Positions 1 to 8,700 of a DNA stretch of 64,000 nucleotides are shown here, piece by piece. The position numbers were made by a program, and so were the translations under genes. Location: positions 1 through 64,000 of the forward strand of contig PGZZ01000002.1 in the NCBI GenBank assembly GCA_002841545.1, written 5' to 3'. This DNA comes from Firmicutes bacterium HGW-Firmicutes-16. GTDB taxonomy: Bacteria; Bacillota; Clostridia; Oscillospirales; Oscillospiraceae. How positions within the stretch are numbered: position 1 is the stretch's first letter; each line of letters starts with the position of its first letter. The notes beneath the pieces are model-generated. The model saw nothing but the letters and a program-made list of their open reading frames with translations. It made no database searches and was not told the DNA's origin.

Positions 1-1764
1 GGTCAATGTTCCTGTATTGTTGCCGCCTGTTAAAGCTGCAGTCAATGTTTGACCCTCTTGAGCTGTTCCCGTTATAGTCGCTGTTCCTGTTAAAGCTGCC
101 GCGGTAACAGCGGATGTAGCTGCACTTGTTACTGTTCCGGTATAGCTACCGGTCCCTGTCGCGACAACCTTTATGTACTTGTCAAAATCGCCTACAACCG
201 GTGTGTAAGTGCTTGTTGTTGCTCCAGAGATATCAGTATAAGTCGTTCCATCTGTGGATACCTTCCACTGATATGATACTGTTGCTCCTGTTGGTGTTGA
301 CGTTGCTACTAAAGCACTACCCACTTTAGCAGTTCCTGTCACAGTAATGGCACTTACCGCTATTGTTGTGCTTCCACCACCACCGCTAGGCGTGGGCGTA
401 ATTATTCCTGTGCCGCCGGGATTGTTAGTGGAGGTAGAGCCTGCGCCGACCGATTGGCCACCGCCAGCGGTCACTCCAGACACGCCTGAACCAACTACGA
501 TCTTTGTGTTGGGTGTTACAACTGATGCGCCAACTGCGCCTTCTCGTGCCTCAACTTTTGTTACGATTCCTGCTCCGCTGACTTGGGTACTTGGAGCGCT
601 GGTAGTGACATTTGCAACAGTACCATTAACCTGCACAGCCACATGGGATGCTTCAGAAGTAACCGCTAATGTTTGAACAGTAGAACCGGTACCTACTACA
701 ACTATTGAGTTGGCGCCGGACACAGAAACATTGTTAATGGAGGCCGAGGTAGCTGTTACTGTGATATCTTGGGCTAGAACATCAACGTTACCCACAGTGC
801 CTTGAATGTTGACATCATCTGAGCCGTCTTCGATATAGATTACATCCACATCAGCATTGCCCTGGACCTTTACGCTAACAACGCCGTCAACTCTCGCAAC
901 TACTACGTTTGTGACAGAGGAGCTTCCTTTAATGATAACGGAATTCTCACCACCACCTCGGATAACCAAGCGTCCAGTGATTTTTACGTTATCCAGAATT
1001 ACCTCGCCGTTACCTACGCCGTCACCGACTACTAGGTCGCCGGTAATACTAAGGTCTTTTAAAGTAACACCTGGTTTATTAATCATCAGGTTGCCACTAG
1101 AAACAGAAGTGAAATTACCTGAAGTGTTTATGTACTGTTTAAAGATGTTGTAAAACAGTTGAGCAAATTCAGCCCTGGTAATTAAATCACTCGGGTTTAA
1201 ATAGCCATTTGATCCACTTATATATCCACCATTAGCGAGAGCATAAACCTCTCCCGTAGCCCAGTTGGAAATCTTCCCAACATCCGAAAATGTTTTATTT
1301 ATGGAACTTGCTGTACCAAGCTTTAATGCCCGCGCGATGATTACAAAAGCTTGCTCGCGGGTAATGGCTGCATCTGGGTTCATTTTCCCATCCGAACCTT
1401 TGATTACGCCCATCTTGTAAGCAACTGCAAGACTGTTTGCATACCAAGAGGAGGACGCAATGTCGGTAAATCCAGAAATATCGCCTTTTACCGAAGCGCC
1501 AAAAGCACGCACAATAATTGCAGCCATTTGTGCTCTTGTTAAGTTGTTGTCCGGCATTATTTTTCCGTCCGAACCGGTTAAGAGCCCATTAGCTACTGCG
1601 CTTTCAAGCGCAGTAGTTGACCAGTTGTTTGGCATATCAGCAAATTGAGAAGTAGACAGAGACATGACTTCCGCATCTACTGCAAATGCCGCTACCGGCA
1701 ACAAAGAAATGATAAATGCCAGTGACAACAAAAGGGATAGAAGCTGTTTTTTTACATTAATCAT
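1..1764 (-). CDS. SLH-domain surface protein, 3' end outside window
   Basis: Reading the minus strand from ATG at 1764 gives 588 codons with no stop before the window edge, so the gene is partial. AGGAG lies at about 1769-1774. Residues 1-28 are a signal peptide ending AFA. Three S-layer homology repeats follow at about 40-85, 98-145 and 160-205, marked by LTRAQ, ITREQ and ITRAE. Residues 210-420 are short beta-rich repeats like a beta-solenoid. A Gly/Ser/Pro linker spans about 430-470, then an Ig-like module begins (VSYQWKVSTDG, YTPVVGDF). SLH repeats normally anchor exported proteins to secondary cell-wall polymer, so this is a surface protein. The ligand or enzymatic role of the downstream part cannot be told. 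No operon partner is visible. Confidence 0.88.
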   Translation of the reverse strand, partial: MINVKKQLLSLLLSLAFIISLLPVAAFAVDAEVMSLSTSQFADMPNNWSTTALESAVANGLLTGSDGKIMPDNNLTRAQMAAIIVRAFGASVKGDISGFTDIASSSWYANSLAVAYKMGVIKGSDGKMNPDAAITREQAFVIIARALKLGTASSINKTFSDVGKISNWATGEVYALANGGYISGSNGYLNPSDLITRAEFAQLFYNIFKQYINTSGNFTSVSSGNLMINKPGVTLKDLSITGDLVVGDGVGNGEVILDNVKITGRLVIRGGGENSVIIKGSSSVTNVVVARVDGVVSVKVQGNADVDVIYIEDGSDDVNIQGTVGNVDVLAQDITVTATSASINNVSVSGANSIVVVGTGSTVQTLAVTSEASHVAVQVNGTVANVTTSAPSTQVSGAGIVTKVEAREGAVGASVVTPNTKIVVGSGVSGVTAGGGQSVGAGSTSTNNPGGTGIITPTPSGGGGSTTIAVSAITVTGTAKVGSALVATSTPTGATVSYQWKVSTDGTTYTDISGATTSTYTPVVGDFDKYIKVVATGTGSYTGTVTSAATSAVTAAALTGTATITGTAQEGQTLTAALTGGNNTGTLT

Positions 1765-2185
1765 ACAATCTCCTACATATACAATCAAATTATGTCAAAA
1801 TACGACATAATTTCATATTAATCTTATTGAAAATTAAAGTCAAGTTTTTCTGGATTTTAATCTGAAGGCCGATGAAGTAAAAGTGCAGGTCAACGGAGAC
1901 GTCGAAGAGGTGATGATATTCGGGAATTCCAACCCTTTCTTTATATTAGTTTGTTCTAATATGCAAGTTTTGCTCATGACACTTAAGCAATATTAAAAAG
2001 AAAAGAGGCCTTTGTCAGAATAAATTTTTAGACGTATTTTCTGCAGAATAAATAAAACAGACAAACGCAATGCGACTGTCTATTGACATGTTTTGGTATT
2101 AAATGTTACGTTGCAAGTGGTGCTGGGACGTCCAGCGCCGCTCTTCAAACTATTAGGCAGAGAATATGTTGAAAGGAGTTCTATC
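1765..2185. other. 421-bp intergenic region with a coding-like remnant
   Basis: The SLH gene and the SDR gene diverge here. The first 80 bases are AT-rich and probably hold the SLH promoter. From 1850 to about 1960 one plus frame reads LDFNLKADEVKVQVNGDVEE and then continues for a short distance, with no start codon or Shine-Dalgarno site. It has the look of a decayed gene tail but is too short to name. Nothing else is recognisable. Confidence 0.35.
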
Positions 2186-2965
2186 ATGGGCAATTTGTTT
2201 GATCTCACAGGAAAAGTTGCGGTCGTCACCGGTGCATCCGCGGGACTGGGTGCCGATGCAGCGCTGGCTTACGCGGAGGCGGGAGCCGATGTTGCGATTC
2301 TGGCTCGCCGTCTTGAAAAGCTGGAGGCGATACGGGACGATATCATCAAAAATACTGGCCGCAAAGTCATAGCGATCAGTTGCGATGTAACAAAAGAGGA
2401 GCAGGTTAAAAACGCTATTCAGAGGGTTCTACACACATACGGCAAGATTGACATCCTACTTAACAACGCGGGCGTCGCCGAACACTGTGCAGTAGACGAA
2501 GCGACCGAGGAGGAATGGGACCGCGTCATCGCTGTCAATATTAAAGGTCTTGTCTTTACCTGCAAATATGTCGTTCCGCACATGAAGGAGAGAGGCTATG
2601 GCAAGATAGTCAACGTTGCATCAGTCAATGCGATAGTCGCCGACAAGAGCGACCTCTTCATCCGCCATTCCTACAACACTACGAAGGCCGCCGTTCTTGG
2701 TCTCACCAAGGGCCTTGCCGCTTCCTATGCGCAGTACGGCCTGACTGTCAACGCGCTCGGCCCCGGTCTTTTCGAGAGTGAAATGACATCAGAAAGACTC
2801 TTCAAGTCCGAAGAATTCCTTAGTTTGTACTCCTACATGAACCCTAGTAACCGTCCCGCGAACAAGGGCGAGCTGAACGGTCCGATTATCTTCTTCTCCA
2901 GCGACGCATCCAGCTATGTTCAGGGACAGTTTATCGCTGTCGATGGCGGCGGATCGATCGTCTGA
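2186..2965 (+). CDS. SDR-family NAD(P)-dependent oxidoreductase
   Basis: Classical short-chain dehydrogenase/reductase of 259 residues, the usual family length. TGASAGLG (15-22) is the Rossmann dinucleotide loop, NNAG is at 93-96, and the catalytic residues are Ser146, Tyr163 and Lys167 (YNTTK). The C-terminus ends GQFIAVDGGGSIV, typical of 3-oxoacyl-ACP reductase and gluconate 5-dehydrogenase-like members. The substrate cannot be assigned. A longer open frame begins at 2093, but ATG 2186 is preceded by GAAAGGAG at 2171-2178 with proper spacing and starts where family members start. It stands alone and is followed directly by a strong hairpin. The neighbouring accessory DNA does not indicate a pathway. 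Confidence 0.9.
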   Translation: MGNLFDLTGKVAVVTGASAGLGADAALAYAEAGADVAILARRLEKLEAIRDDIIKNTGRKVIAISCDVTKEEQVKNAIQRVLHTYGKIDILLNNAGVAEHCAVDEATEEEWDRVIAVNIKGLVFTCKYVVPHMKERGYGKIVNVASVNAIVADKSDLFIRHSYNTTKAAVLGLTKGLAASYAQYGLTVNALGPGLFESEMTSERLFKSEEFLSLYSYMNPSNRPANKGELNGPIIFFSSDASSYVQGQFIAVDGGGSIV

Positions 2966-2986
2966 CGCACGATAGTTTCAATATAA

Positions 2987-3024
2987 TAATGCAAGGACAG
3001 CCCGTAAGGGCTGTCCTTGCATTA
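2987..3024 (+). terminator. Perfect hairpin after the SDR gene
   Basis: A 17-bp perfect inverted repeat (TAATGCAAGGACAGCCC and its complement) encloses the loop GTAA. The T-tract is poor, so termination strength is uncertain, but position and stem length fit the end of the SDR transcript. Confidence 0.7.
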
Positions 3025-3172
3025 TCGCCTAAAGCAGACAAGATTTCGGCTCATTCGCCATATAAGATAAATATATACTGCGTTTTCATGTGCTTCTCAT
3101 TAATTGCTATGACAGGTGCTTTACTTAACTTGCTTACCGTGCTACGAGCTACTGATTATTGCTACAACATGA

Positions 3173-3205
3173 CTTGCCCACAGAATATGGATTAAGCGAA
3201 GTTCG
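3173..3205. repeat. Cassette-type repeat, copy A
   Basis: Begins CTTGCCCACAGAATATGGAT. It matches copy B at 5681 at all but one of the first 20 bases. The complement reads GAACTTCGCTTAATCCATA, which aligns with the GAACTGC...TTAT core of the other copies. Confidence 0.6.
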
Positions 3206-3232
3206 TAGCTGTGTTCTAACTGCCCGTTTTGT

Positions 3233-3553
3233 TCATTTTGATTTGTTGGTATTCCGAAGAGTTTTTCTGATTAAATGGCGCAATATGTCAACGATTATGC
3301 CAATTAGAGTAAAGGAAAGAAATGATGCAATATACCAGTAAAGAGAGATTTCTCCCATAATGGTATGACAAGGGACAAGTGGTCCCGAGTTCATGAAGGT
3401 TCTGCTGACCTCGCTTTTGCTAAGAGCACTAAGAAAAGGATTTAATGATATCAAGATAATGCTCTTCGAATCTTGACCAATTTGGTGCATCCAAATTACT
3501 ATTCCTGCCATTACAACAAGCCAGAAAGTAAAGGATGTTAGTATCTTTTTCAG
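3233..3553 (-). CDS. Small membrane protein, probable CTG start
   Basis: An ATG start at 3511 would give 92 residues, but the frame stays open upstream to CTG at 3553. That CTG is preceded by GGGGGAA (3560-3566) at a spacing of 6. The longer form has 106 residues and begins with a hydrophobic segment (KKILTSFTFWLVVMAGIVIW), which the ATG start would cut in half. A second membrane segment (ISLYWYIASFLSFTLIGIIV) lies near the C-terminus, followed by a basic tail. Both ends are therefore probably cytoplasmic, with an external loop of about 45 residues. I do not recognise the family. It lies in the repeat-bounded accessory region and is not in an obvious operon. Confidence 0.6.
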   Translation of the reverse strand: MKKILTSFTFWLVVMAGIVIWMHQIGQDSKSIILISLNPFLSALSKSEVSRTFMNSGPLVPCHTIMGEISLYWYIASFLSFTLIGIIVDILRHLIRKTLRNTNKSK

Positions 3554-3639
3554 TTAAAATTCCCCCAATATGAATCAAATATAAATAATAGGATTTAGCT
3601 TCTGATGCATGGCTGGCTTCAAATATCAGAGACTCTTAC

Positions 3640-4050
3640 TCAGATAAGGATTCCGTCGCAGTGGTCAATCTCATGTTGGATGATCTGTGCTGGAAAGCCA
3701 GTAAAGGTCTGCTTCTGCTTCTCAAAGTTTTGGTTAAGAAACTCCACCTCGATAGACCGGTAGCGAGTGGCTTTACGCACACCGTCCAGCGACAGGCAGC
3801 CTTCTTCAGCTTCATACTTGCCAGTACGCTTTGTTATGACCGGGTTGATCATGGGTGTGAGGATCGGCCCGACGCTGAACGCGATGATGCGCTTATTAAC
3901 ACCAATCATATTAGCCGCCATACCGACACACCTCTCCGCATTTGCCCGCAGCGTATCAAGGAGGTCGTCAACCACCGGCATATCTGCCTTGGTTGACGGA
4001 ACAGACTTCAGGCTTAAAATAATGATATCTTTACAAATTGGTCTAATCAT
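3640..4050 (-). CDS. def: Peptide deformylase
   Basis: Removes the formyl group from the N-terminal Met of new proteins. The 136-residue protein belongs to the short clostridial/lactobacillar branch. Motif 1 is VGMAANMIG (42-50), where the usual Gln of GxGxAAxQ is Met. Motif 2 is EGCLS (83-87), with metal-binding Cys85. Motif 3 is HEIDH (126-130), with His126 and His130 as ligands and Glu127 as catalyst. ATG 4050 is chosen over the in-frame start at 4098 because it has GGAG just upstream and begins MIRPI, as relatives do. It lies apart from fmt and other translation genes, inside the cassette-like region, so it is probably an accessory second copy. Such copies could confer tolerance to deformylase inhibitors (inference). 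Confidence 0.85.
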   Translation of the reverse strand: MIRPICKDIIILSLKSVPSTKADMPVVDDLLDTLRANAERCVGMAANMIGVNKRIIAFSVGPILTPMINPVITKRTGKYEAEEGCLSLDGVRKATRYRSIEVEFLNQNFEKQKQTFTGFPAQIIQHEIDHCDGILI

Positions 4051-4110
4051 AATTAGTCTCCATGGAATGGCTTTTGTTATGGATAATGGGAAACCCACGG
4101 TTCCTGAAAA

Positions 4111-4131
4111 TTAAACATAACACGCAGTTCA
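4111..4131. repeat. Cassette-type repeat, copy D
   Basis: TTAAACATAACACGCAGTTC, 60 bp upstream of the deformylase start. It differs from copy E at 3 of 20 core positions. A related half-motif, GTTATGGATAATGGG, lies at 4076-4090. Confidence 0.6.
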
Positions 4132-4233
4132 AGGCAAAAAGCTAGCTTATACGCTGACTAAAAAAAGTCGAGTCTGGTAAGTTGCATCATCATAAAAAGT
4201 TCATATGTAATATCGATGCACTCGCTCTTTAGG

Positions 4234-4572
4234 CTATTTCATGATTTTGAGATTATTCAAAGCATCCAAGCTGTTTGCAAGCACGTATCCAACAATTTTG
4301 CAGCTCTCCATATCTGGACAGTCACCGCAGGTACTAAAACCTTTTTCCATCACGCACTTTCGAATCTCGCACATACTGCCACAATATGGAGTTTTCACTC
4401 CGGGAGTACGGCAACCCATGCAATTGATCATTTCCGCAGTAATCTGCACATGGTTCATTTCACTCCAAAGATTCGCTGTCTTTTTTCGCAAATCATTGTC
4501 ATTATTGACAGTAGCAATACGCGCATCGCATCTTTCGCAGTCTAGCCCACAGCATGCAATCAATTCTTTCAT
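4234..4572 (-). CDS. DUF3795 Cys-rich protein
   Basis: A 112-residue protein with ATG at 4572 and GGAGGGAAG just upstream. It begins with the DUF3795 hallmark (ACCGLDCERC; Cys at 7, 8, 12 and 15). Further pairs follow (CMGC, CGSMCEIRKC, CGDCPDMESC), giving about 14 cysteines, probably for zinc or iron-sulfur binding. The family is widespread in anaerobes and has no established function. A longer paralogue is encoded at 17111-17560. The gene sits between repeat copies D and E and has no co-directional operon partner. Assignment to the family is firm; role unknown. Confidence 0.82.
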   Translation of the reverse strand: MKELIACCGLDCERCDARIATVNNDNDLRKKTANLWSEMNHVQITAEMINCMGCRTPGVKTPYCGSMCEIRKCVMEKGFSTCGDCPDMESCKIVGYVLANSLDALNNLKIMK

Positions 4573-4654
4573 ATTTTCTTCCCTCCATTTTTTCAGTAAG
4601 CACAGAAAATCAAGTTTTTCAAGCCGTTTCCTGATCAGACGTCTAAATTTCCTG

Positions 4655-4680
4655 CTTGTCTAAACATAACGTGCAGTTCA
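4655..4680. repeat. Cassette-type repeat, copy E
   Basis: CTTGTC followed by TAAACATAACGTGCAGTTCA. The CTTGTC prefix is shared with copy B. It lies immediately left of the recombinase remnant. Confidence 0.65.
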
Positions 4681-4685
4681 GTTAG

Positions 4686-4832
4686 TATAAATATGGGCAT
4701 GTCGATATCCGCTCACTGCAACAACTTCTCGGTCTTGAGAGCATTGCAACAACAGAAATTTATACCCACGTAGACGATGGTCAATTACAAGCAGCCGTTA
4801 ATGCTAATCCTCTAGCCATGATGTTCAGCTGA
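4686..4832 (+). pseudogene. C-terminal remnant of a tyrosine recombinase (XerC/D-like)
   Basis: One plus frame reads GHVDIRSLQQLLGLESIATT and then EIYTHVDDG before TGA at 4830-4832. This is the end of a phage-integrase/XerD catalytic domain: the box II region with LLGL..IATTEIYTHV, including the active-site Tyr. The rest of the enzyme, including the R-H-R residues upstream, is missing, and a TAG closes the frame at 4683. It is a dead fragment of about 48 codons. Copies E and F of the short repeat flank it in the same orientation, which suggests that the recombinase once acted on these sites or was carried as a cassette. Confidence 0.75.
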
Positions 4833-4848
4833 ACATCATGGCTTTTAT
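4814..4848 (+). terminator. Palindromic terminator of the recombinase remnant
   Basis: A 30-bp perfect palindrome (4814-4843, half AGCCATGATGTTCAG) overlaps the stop codon of the recombinase remnant and is followed by TTTT. Confidence 0.65.
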
Positions 4849-4850
4849 AT

Positions 4851-4872
4851 CATAAACATTATGTGCAGATCA
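4851..4872. repeat. Cassette-type repeat, copy F
   Basis: CATAAACATTATGTGCAGAT, a diverged member of the TAAACATAACGTGCAGTTCA family, just right of the recombinase remnant. Confidence 0.5.
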
Positions 4873-4940
4873 GTAAGTACCATAATACGAAGTTTGCATG
4901 TACCTTCTAATCATAGTGTGCTCACACTATGATTAGGAAC

Positions 4941-5287
4941 TTAGGAATTACTCTTTTTTAGCTCTATGCCAAAGGCTTCTATTGTAATAACATTCTCACA
5001 CGCGGAAGCAACTACAACTGAAACATATTTTTCTTCTCCATAAAAATCGAGTTCATATCCATTTTTCGAGGTAAACGTGCCAAATGTCGTATAGAGTAAT
5101 CATACGTATCATCCGGGTCATATTTTACCGGTTTTTCAATATCAATCCCCAACGACGCTATAAAACACGTTAATTCAGGTAGATACTCAGAAAGGCCATC
5201 AAGCACTTTTGGCGCATCAGAGTAAAATCCTTTTGCTCTTTTAATATCAATGCTAAATACGTAGTCATCCCAAATAACTTTTTCCAT
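4941..5287 (-). pseudogene. Frameshifted hypothetical gene
   Basis: ATG at 5287 starts MEKVIWDDYVFSIDIKRAKG and the frame would end at 5012. After about DDTYDYS (near 5100) the natural continuation is in another frame, TTFGTFTSKNGYELDFYGEE, and runs to TAA at 4941-4943. Joined, the product would be about 115 residues. A single-base indel near 5090-5105 is the simplest explanation, either a real mutation or an assembly error. The family is not recognised; the N-terminal MEKVIWDDYVF style occurs in small cytosolic proteins of accessory regions. Repeat copy G lies 20 bp upstream of its start. Confidence 0.6.
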
Positions 5288-5307
5288 ATTCGTTATCACT
5301 CAAATCT

Positions 5308-5336
5308 CACACTGTTTATGGATAATCAGCAGTTCA
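5308..5336. repeat. Cassette-type repeat, copy G
   Basis: ACTGTTTATGGATAATCAGC followed by AGTTCA. It combines the TATGGATAAT core of copies A and B with the GCAGTTCA end of copies D and E, linking the two subtypes. Confidence 0.6.
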
Positions 5337-5458
5337 CGACTCCTTAATAATAGGTGCTGCCCCATGTCGCGCTCAAATGTCGCAAAGCTACGTAATGCAA
5401 CGTATATATGGGAAACAGTTGTAATTCGACTGACATTAACCTATAAGGCGGTGAGCGT

Positions 5459-5702
5459 ATGGCTATCGAGCACGAAGTTATGGAAGCAATCGACAAAGAA
5501 CTTGATAAATTGCCATACACAGCCGCAGAAGTCAAAATCGTACTTGATGGCAAGACGCTAATTTGTAAATATACGAAGAATAAACCGATAATTGGGTTTG
5601 CCGATACGAAAGAAAAACAACGTAGTGATTGCGTTTCTTGTTAAAATCGTTAATGCGGAGACAGGACAAGTTACTACCTGCTTGTCCACAGAATATGGAT
5701 AA
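5459..5702 (+). pseudogene. Frameshifted small hypothetical gene in cassette position
   Basis: ATG 5459 follows AAGGCGGTGAG and opens a 61-residue frame (MAIEHEVMEAIDKELDKLPY...) ending at 5644. After KNKPIIGFADTKE the +1 frame continues smoothly as NNVVIAFLVKIVNAETGQVT and stops with CLSTEYG at TAA 5700-5702. One extra A in the A-run at 5613-5617 would account for the shift. The repaired product is about 80 residues, of unknown family. Its last codons and stop lie inside repeat copy B, so the repeat begins within the gene's 3' end, as recombination sites do in integron cassettes. A sequencing indel cannot be excluded. Confidence 0.55.
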
Positions 5703-5713
5703 TGCGAATCTCA
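5681..5713. repeat. Cassette-type repeat, copy B
   Basis: CTTGTC followed by CACAGAATATGGATAATGCG; near-identical to copy A. It overlaps the 3' end of the small gene at 5459-5702. Confidence 0.65.
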
Positions 5714-5733
5714 TTGTCCTTTGTGATCTGGCA

Positions 5734-5758
5734 CATGCTAAACATAACATGTAATTCA
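5734..5758. repeat. Cassette-type repeat, copy H
   Basis: CATGC followed by TAAACATAACATGTAATTCA, 28 bp before the end of the large NTPase gene. It differs from copy E at 3 core positions. Confidence 0.6.
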
Positions 5759-5785
5759 AAGCTTCACCAAATGAATGTTGGATTT

Positions 5786-8700
5786 TTAATGCACTCTAAA
5801 TTCATCTAAAATTGTTGCCGCTTCTTCATAATTTATTTCCACAAACATCTCCAAGATTTCTTCAAATGCTTTCGTTAAATCGTCATCCTGTTTTATTTGG
5901 TCACTAAAATTCAAGAAAGCTTTTGTTATAATTGTTAGAACGATCCATTTTTGTTTCCTTACTATTTCTGCAAATACATTGGAGCTAAATTTATCTGTTC
6001 GCGAAGCATTCTTAAACGCATCTCTCACTGATAGAAGTATTTCCGGCAGCAATTTATCTAAGTGAAGTTTATAAATTGTAGCAAGCATCTCCTCTAAATG
6101 AAATCCACCATATTTGCTAAATAAATCATTTAAGAACTGCTTGTCTTGATAAGAATACCCGGATGGGCATTTACTCCAATCTCCGGCACCACCATAATGT
6201 GTAATTGACAACGTCAGCGATTTATACAATTCAACCTTAATACATTCTTCTTTTATTGCTACAATCTTATCTTCAAGTAAGCGTATAATACCTACATATT
6301 TTGCTCTTATGATTTTATCGCTATATGAGTCAAAATACGCTGCTAGAAGTGATCCAAATACATTAAGATAGAACTCGAGAGCTTCATGTGTGAATTTGGA
6401 GAAATCGATATCTGTAAAGAGAATGTAGAAGACAATGGATGACTGTTTTTCATTTTTTAAAAGTTCTCTTTGAAAGAATTCCATAATTTCGCAAAGAGAA
6501 TATGCGTCAAGAATTTCATGTGTATTATATGTTTTGTTATTCGCTTTCCACACATCAATCATGGCTATTAAGATTTTTTTAACAATCCCTGCAAAAGTGT
6601 CATCATCTAAAGACATGCCACAATTAATGGCATAACAAAGCTTCGTAATGTCATAATTATTCATGTCTAAATTCGATAAATTAAGTTCTGTATTGTTGAA
6701 TAGGTACTCTGAGAATATTATGTTTTCTTTACTTTGGTATATTTTTTTCTTATTTTTTTTAATATGCTCGGCATTAAATTTTTGATGATTCATTTCATCT
6801 TCAGCTAATTTAACAATTGTGTTGAATACAGCTCTGGCAAGTTGCTTATTAGTTAGTAAATATATTTTTGCGAAACGTGCTATGTCAGCGACTACTCCAT
6901 GTTGCCCCTTAAATAATATTAAGTTAACTATTAATTCTTTTATTTGATTTTTTATATCATTACTGACTTCAGTTTCTATTTGTGAAAAAAGGATAACGCT
7001 ACTCCTATATTCAAAAATAAAAGATTCATTCGAAAAATAGCTCTTTATTCCGTCAATCCAAATTTGACAAAAGCTTGCTCTTATATCGTTATTAAGAAAC
7101 GGGTCTTTAAGGGCGATAGCAATGAAGCTAACAAGAAGCTTATCATATCCAACCGAAATACTGGTTTTTTCTCTTAATGACATCAACTGCTCTATAGATT
7201 CAAGACAATCTTTTAATTTAAAACAATTTTTGCTGAGTTTTTCATTGCATGCTTTAACTAAGGTTGCCAATTCATTTTCAGTCTGTCGCTGTTTTCCATT
7301 TTCAATAGTCACTTTTTCCGCTTCGCCTGTGACGGTTGGAATCAACGCTATCGTGTTATTGTCAACTCTCACAGCTTGCGCTGATCGCAAATCCATTTTT
7401 TGTATTTGTAAATAACCTGTTGCGTTTTCTTTATCATTCGGCACAATTGTATACAGGTAATCTAAAATCTTATGACATTTCATTTTTATTTTTTCACTGT
7501 CATATAACTGAGAATCAATAAAATATGATAGCAAATCATACTGATTATCATCTTCTTTGTTGTACCTATCGGGGGGAGGAGAAGAGATTCCCATGGTCAT
7601 GTAAATTTGTTTTTCTAACATTTCACGAATAGGATTTTTTATTAGCAAAGAAATCCTTGTTAAATCAAAAAGAACAAAGTGAATATTTGTTACTAAGTCC
7701 AATGCAAACCCAGGTAATTCCCTCCGAAACTCCATCCCTATTTCTGCAATAATGGTCAATAATGCTATGTTATTGGATTTTTCAAATATAAGTTTTGCAA
7801 CGTTTTCAGCAAAATTTTCAGTAATTTCTTTATCTACAGCAATATTGTTTTTTATAACATCATGCAACTCTTCTTTTAAGCAAAATAATAAGTCACTAAT
7901 AATTGTCGGCATTCTATACTCTTGCGTAGTAGCTAACCACATTTCTGGTGAACCCAAGTAAGACTTTTTTGTATTATCTTCAATATAATTAATCTCAAAT
8001 TTTTTAATACCATATCCGTGTGACTCTGCCAAATATAATACTGCGTTATTAACAAAATCAATGGCCCAGTTCAAGCCAATCCAGAAATTCCTTCTAAATA
8101 ATACAAAAAAGAAATTACTATCTGTTGCGTTGCCCCGAGTTGAACCATGCTCATACTCATCTGCCCGTTCGTTTAGTCCGTACAGGTAAGAAATACTGTG
8201 CCTATCTCTTGCATAAAAACCAAAGTCGTTTTTTTTAGGAGAATATGTCCAAAACATTTCTGCAAGATTGCATAATTCCGACGGTAAATATTCCGCTAAT
8301 TTTATGTGCTTCATTTTGAGAGTTTCCTCGATGATATCTTCCGCCAGTCTCAACTTATATTGATATTCTCCCTTATAATAAGATTGTAACCTACCCCAAA
8401 ATTCCTTTATCCATCTTTTGGAATATTCAGCCATTTGATAAATCGGTATTAGCAAACCATTTATAATATCATCTAATTTATGGTAGGTTTTCGCTTCACA
8501 TTCGGTCATGTATTTGTCAACAATATATTCCAGAATAGTACACGCTTTTTCTGCAGTCTGTTTTTCTATTAACTGTACTTTAGAATAATCTGTGCAAATC
8601 TTTTCTATGCCAAATCGTAAAATATCGTCCTTCTCATGCAGTTTATTTACTGAAATTAGATCTATCAAGCTTGCCCTACCCTCTCCACTTGGTCGCAACT

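Noticed and set aside
1850-1960. Plus-strand coding-like stretch LDFNLKADEVKVQVNG
   Set aside because: No start or ribosome site and ends in low-complexity sequence; noted only in the intergenic entry.
2989-3341. Plus-strand frames of 60-68 codons after the SDR gene
   Set aside because: They begin inside the terminator stem or cross repeat A and lack ribosome sites.
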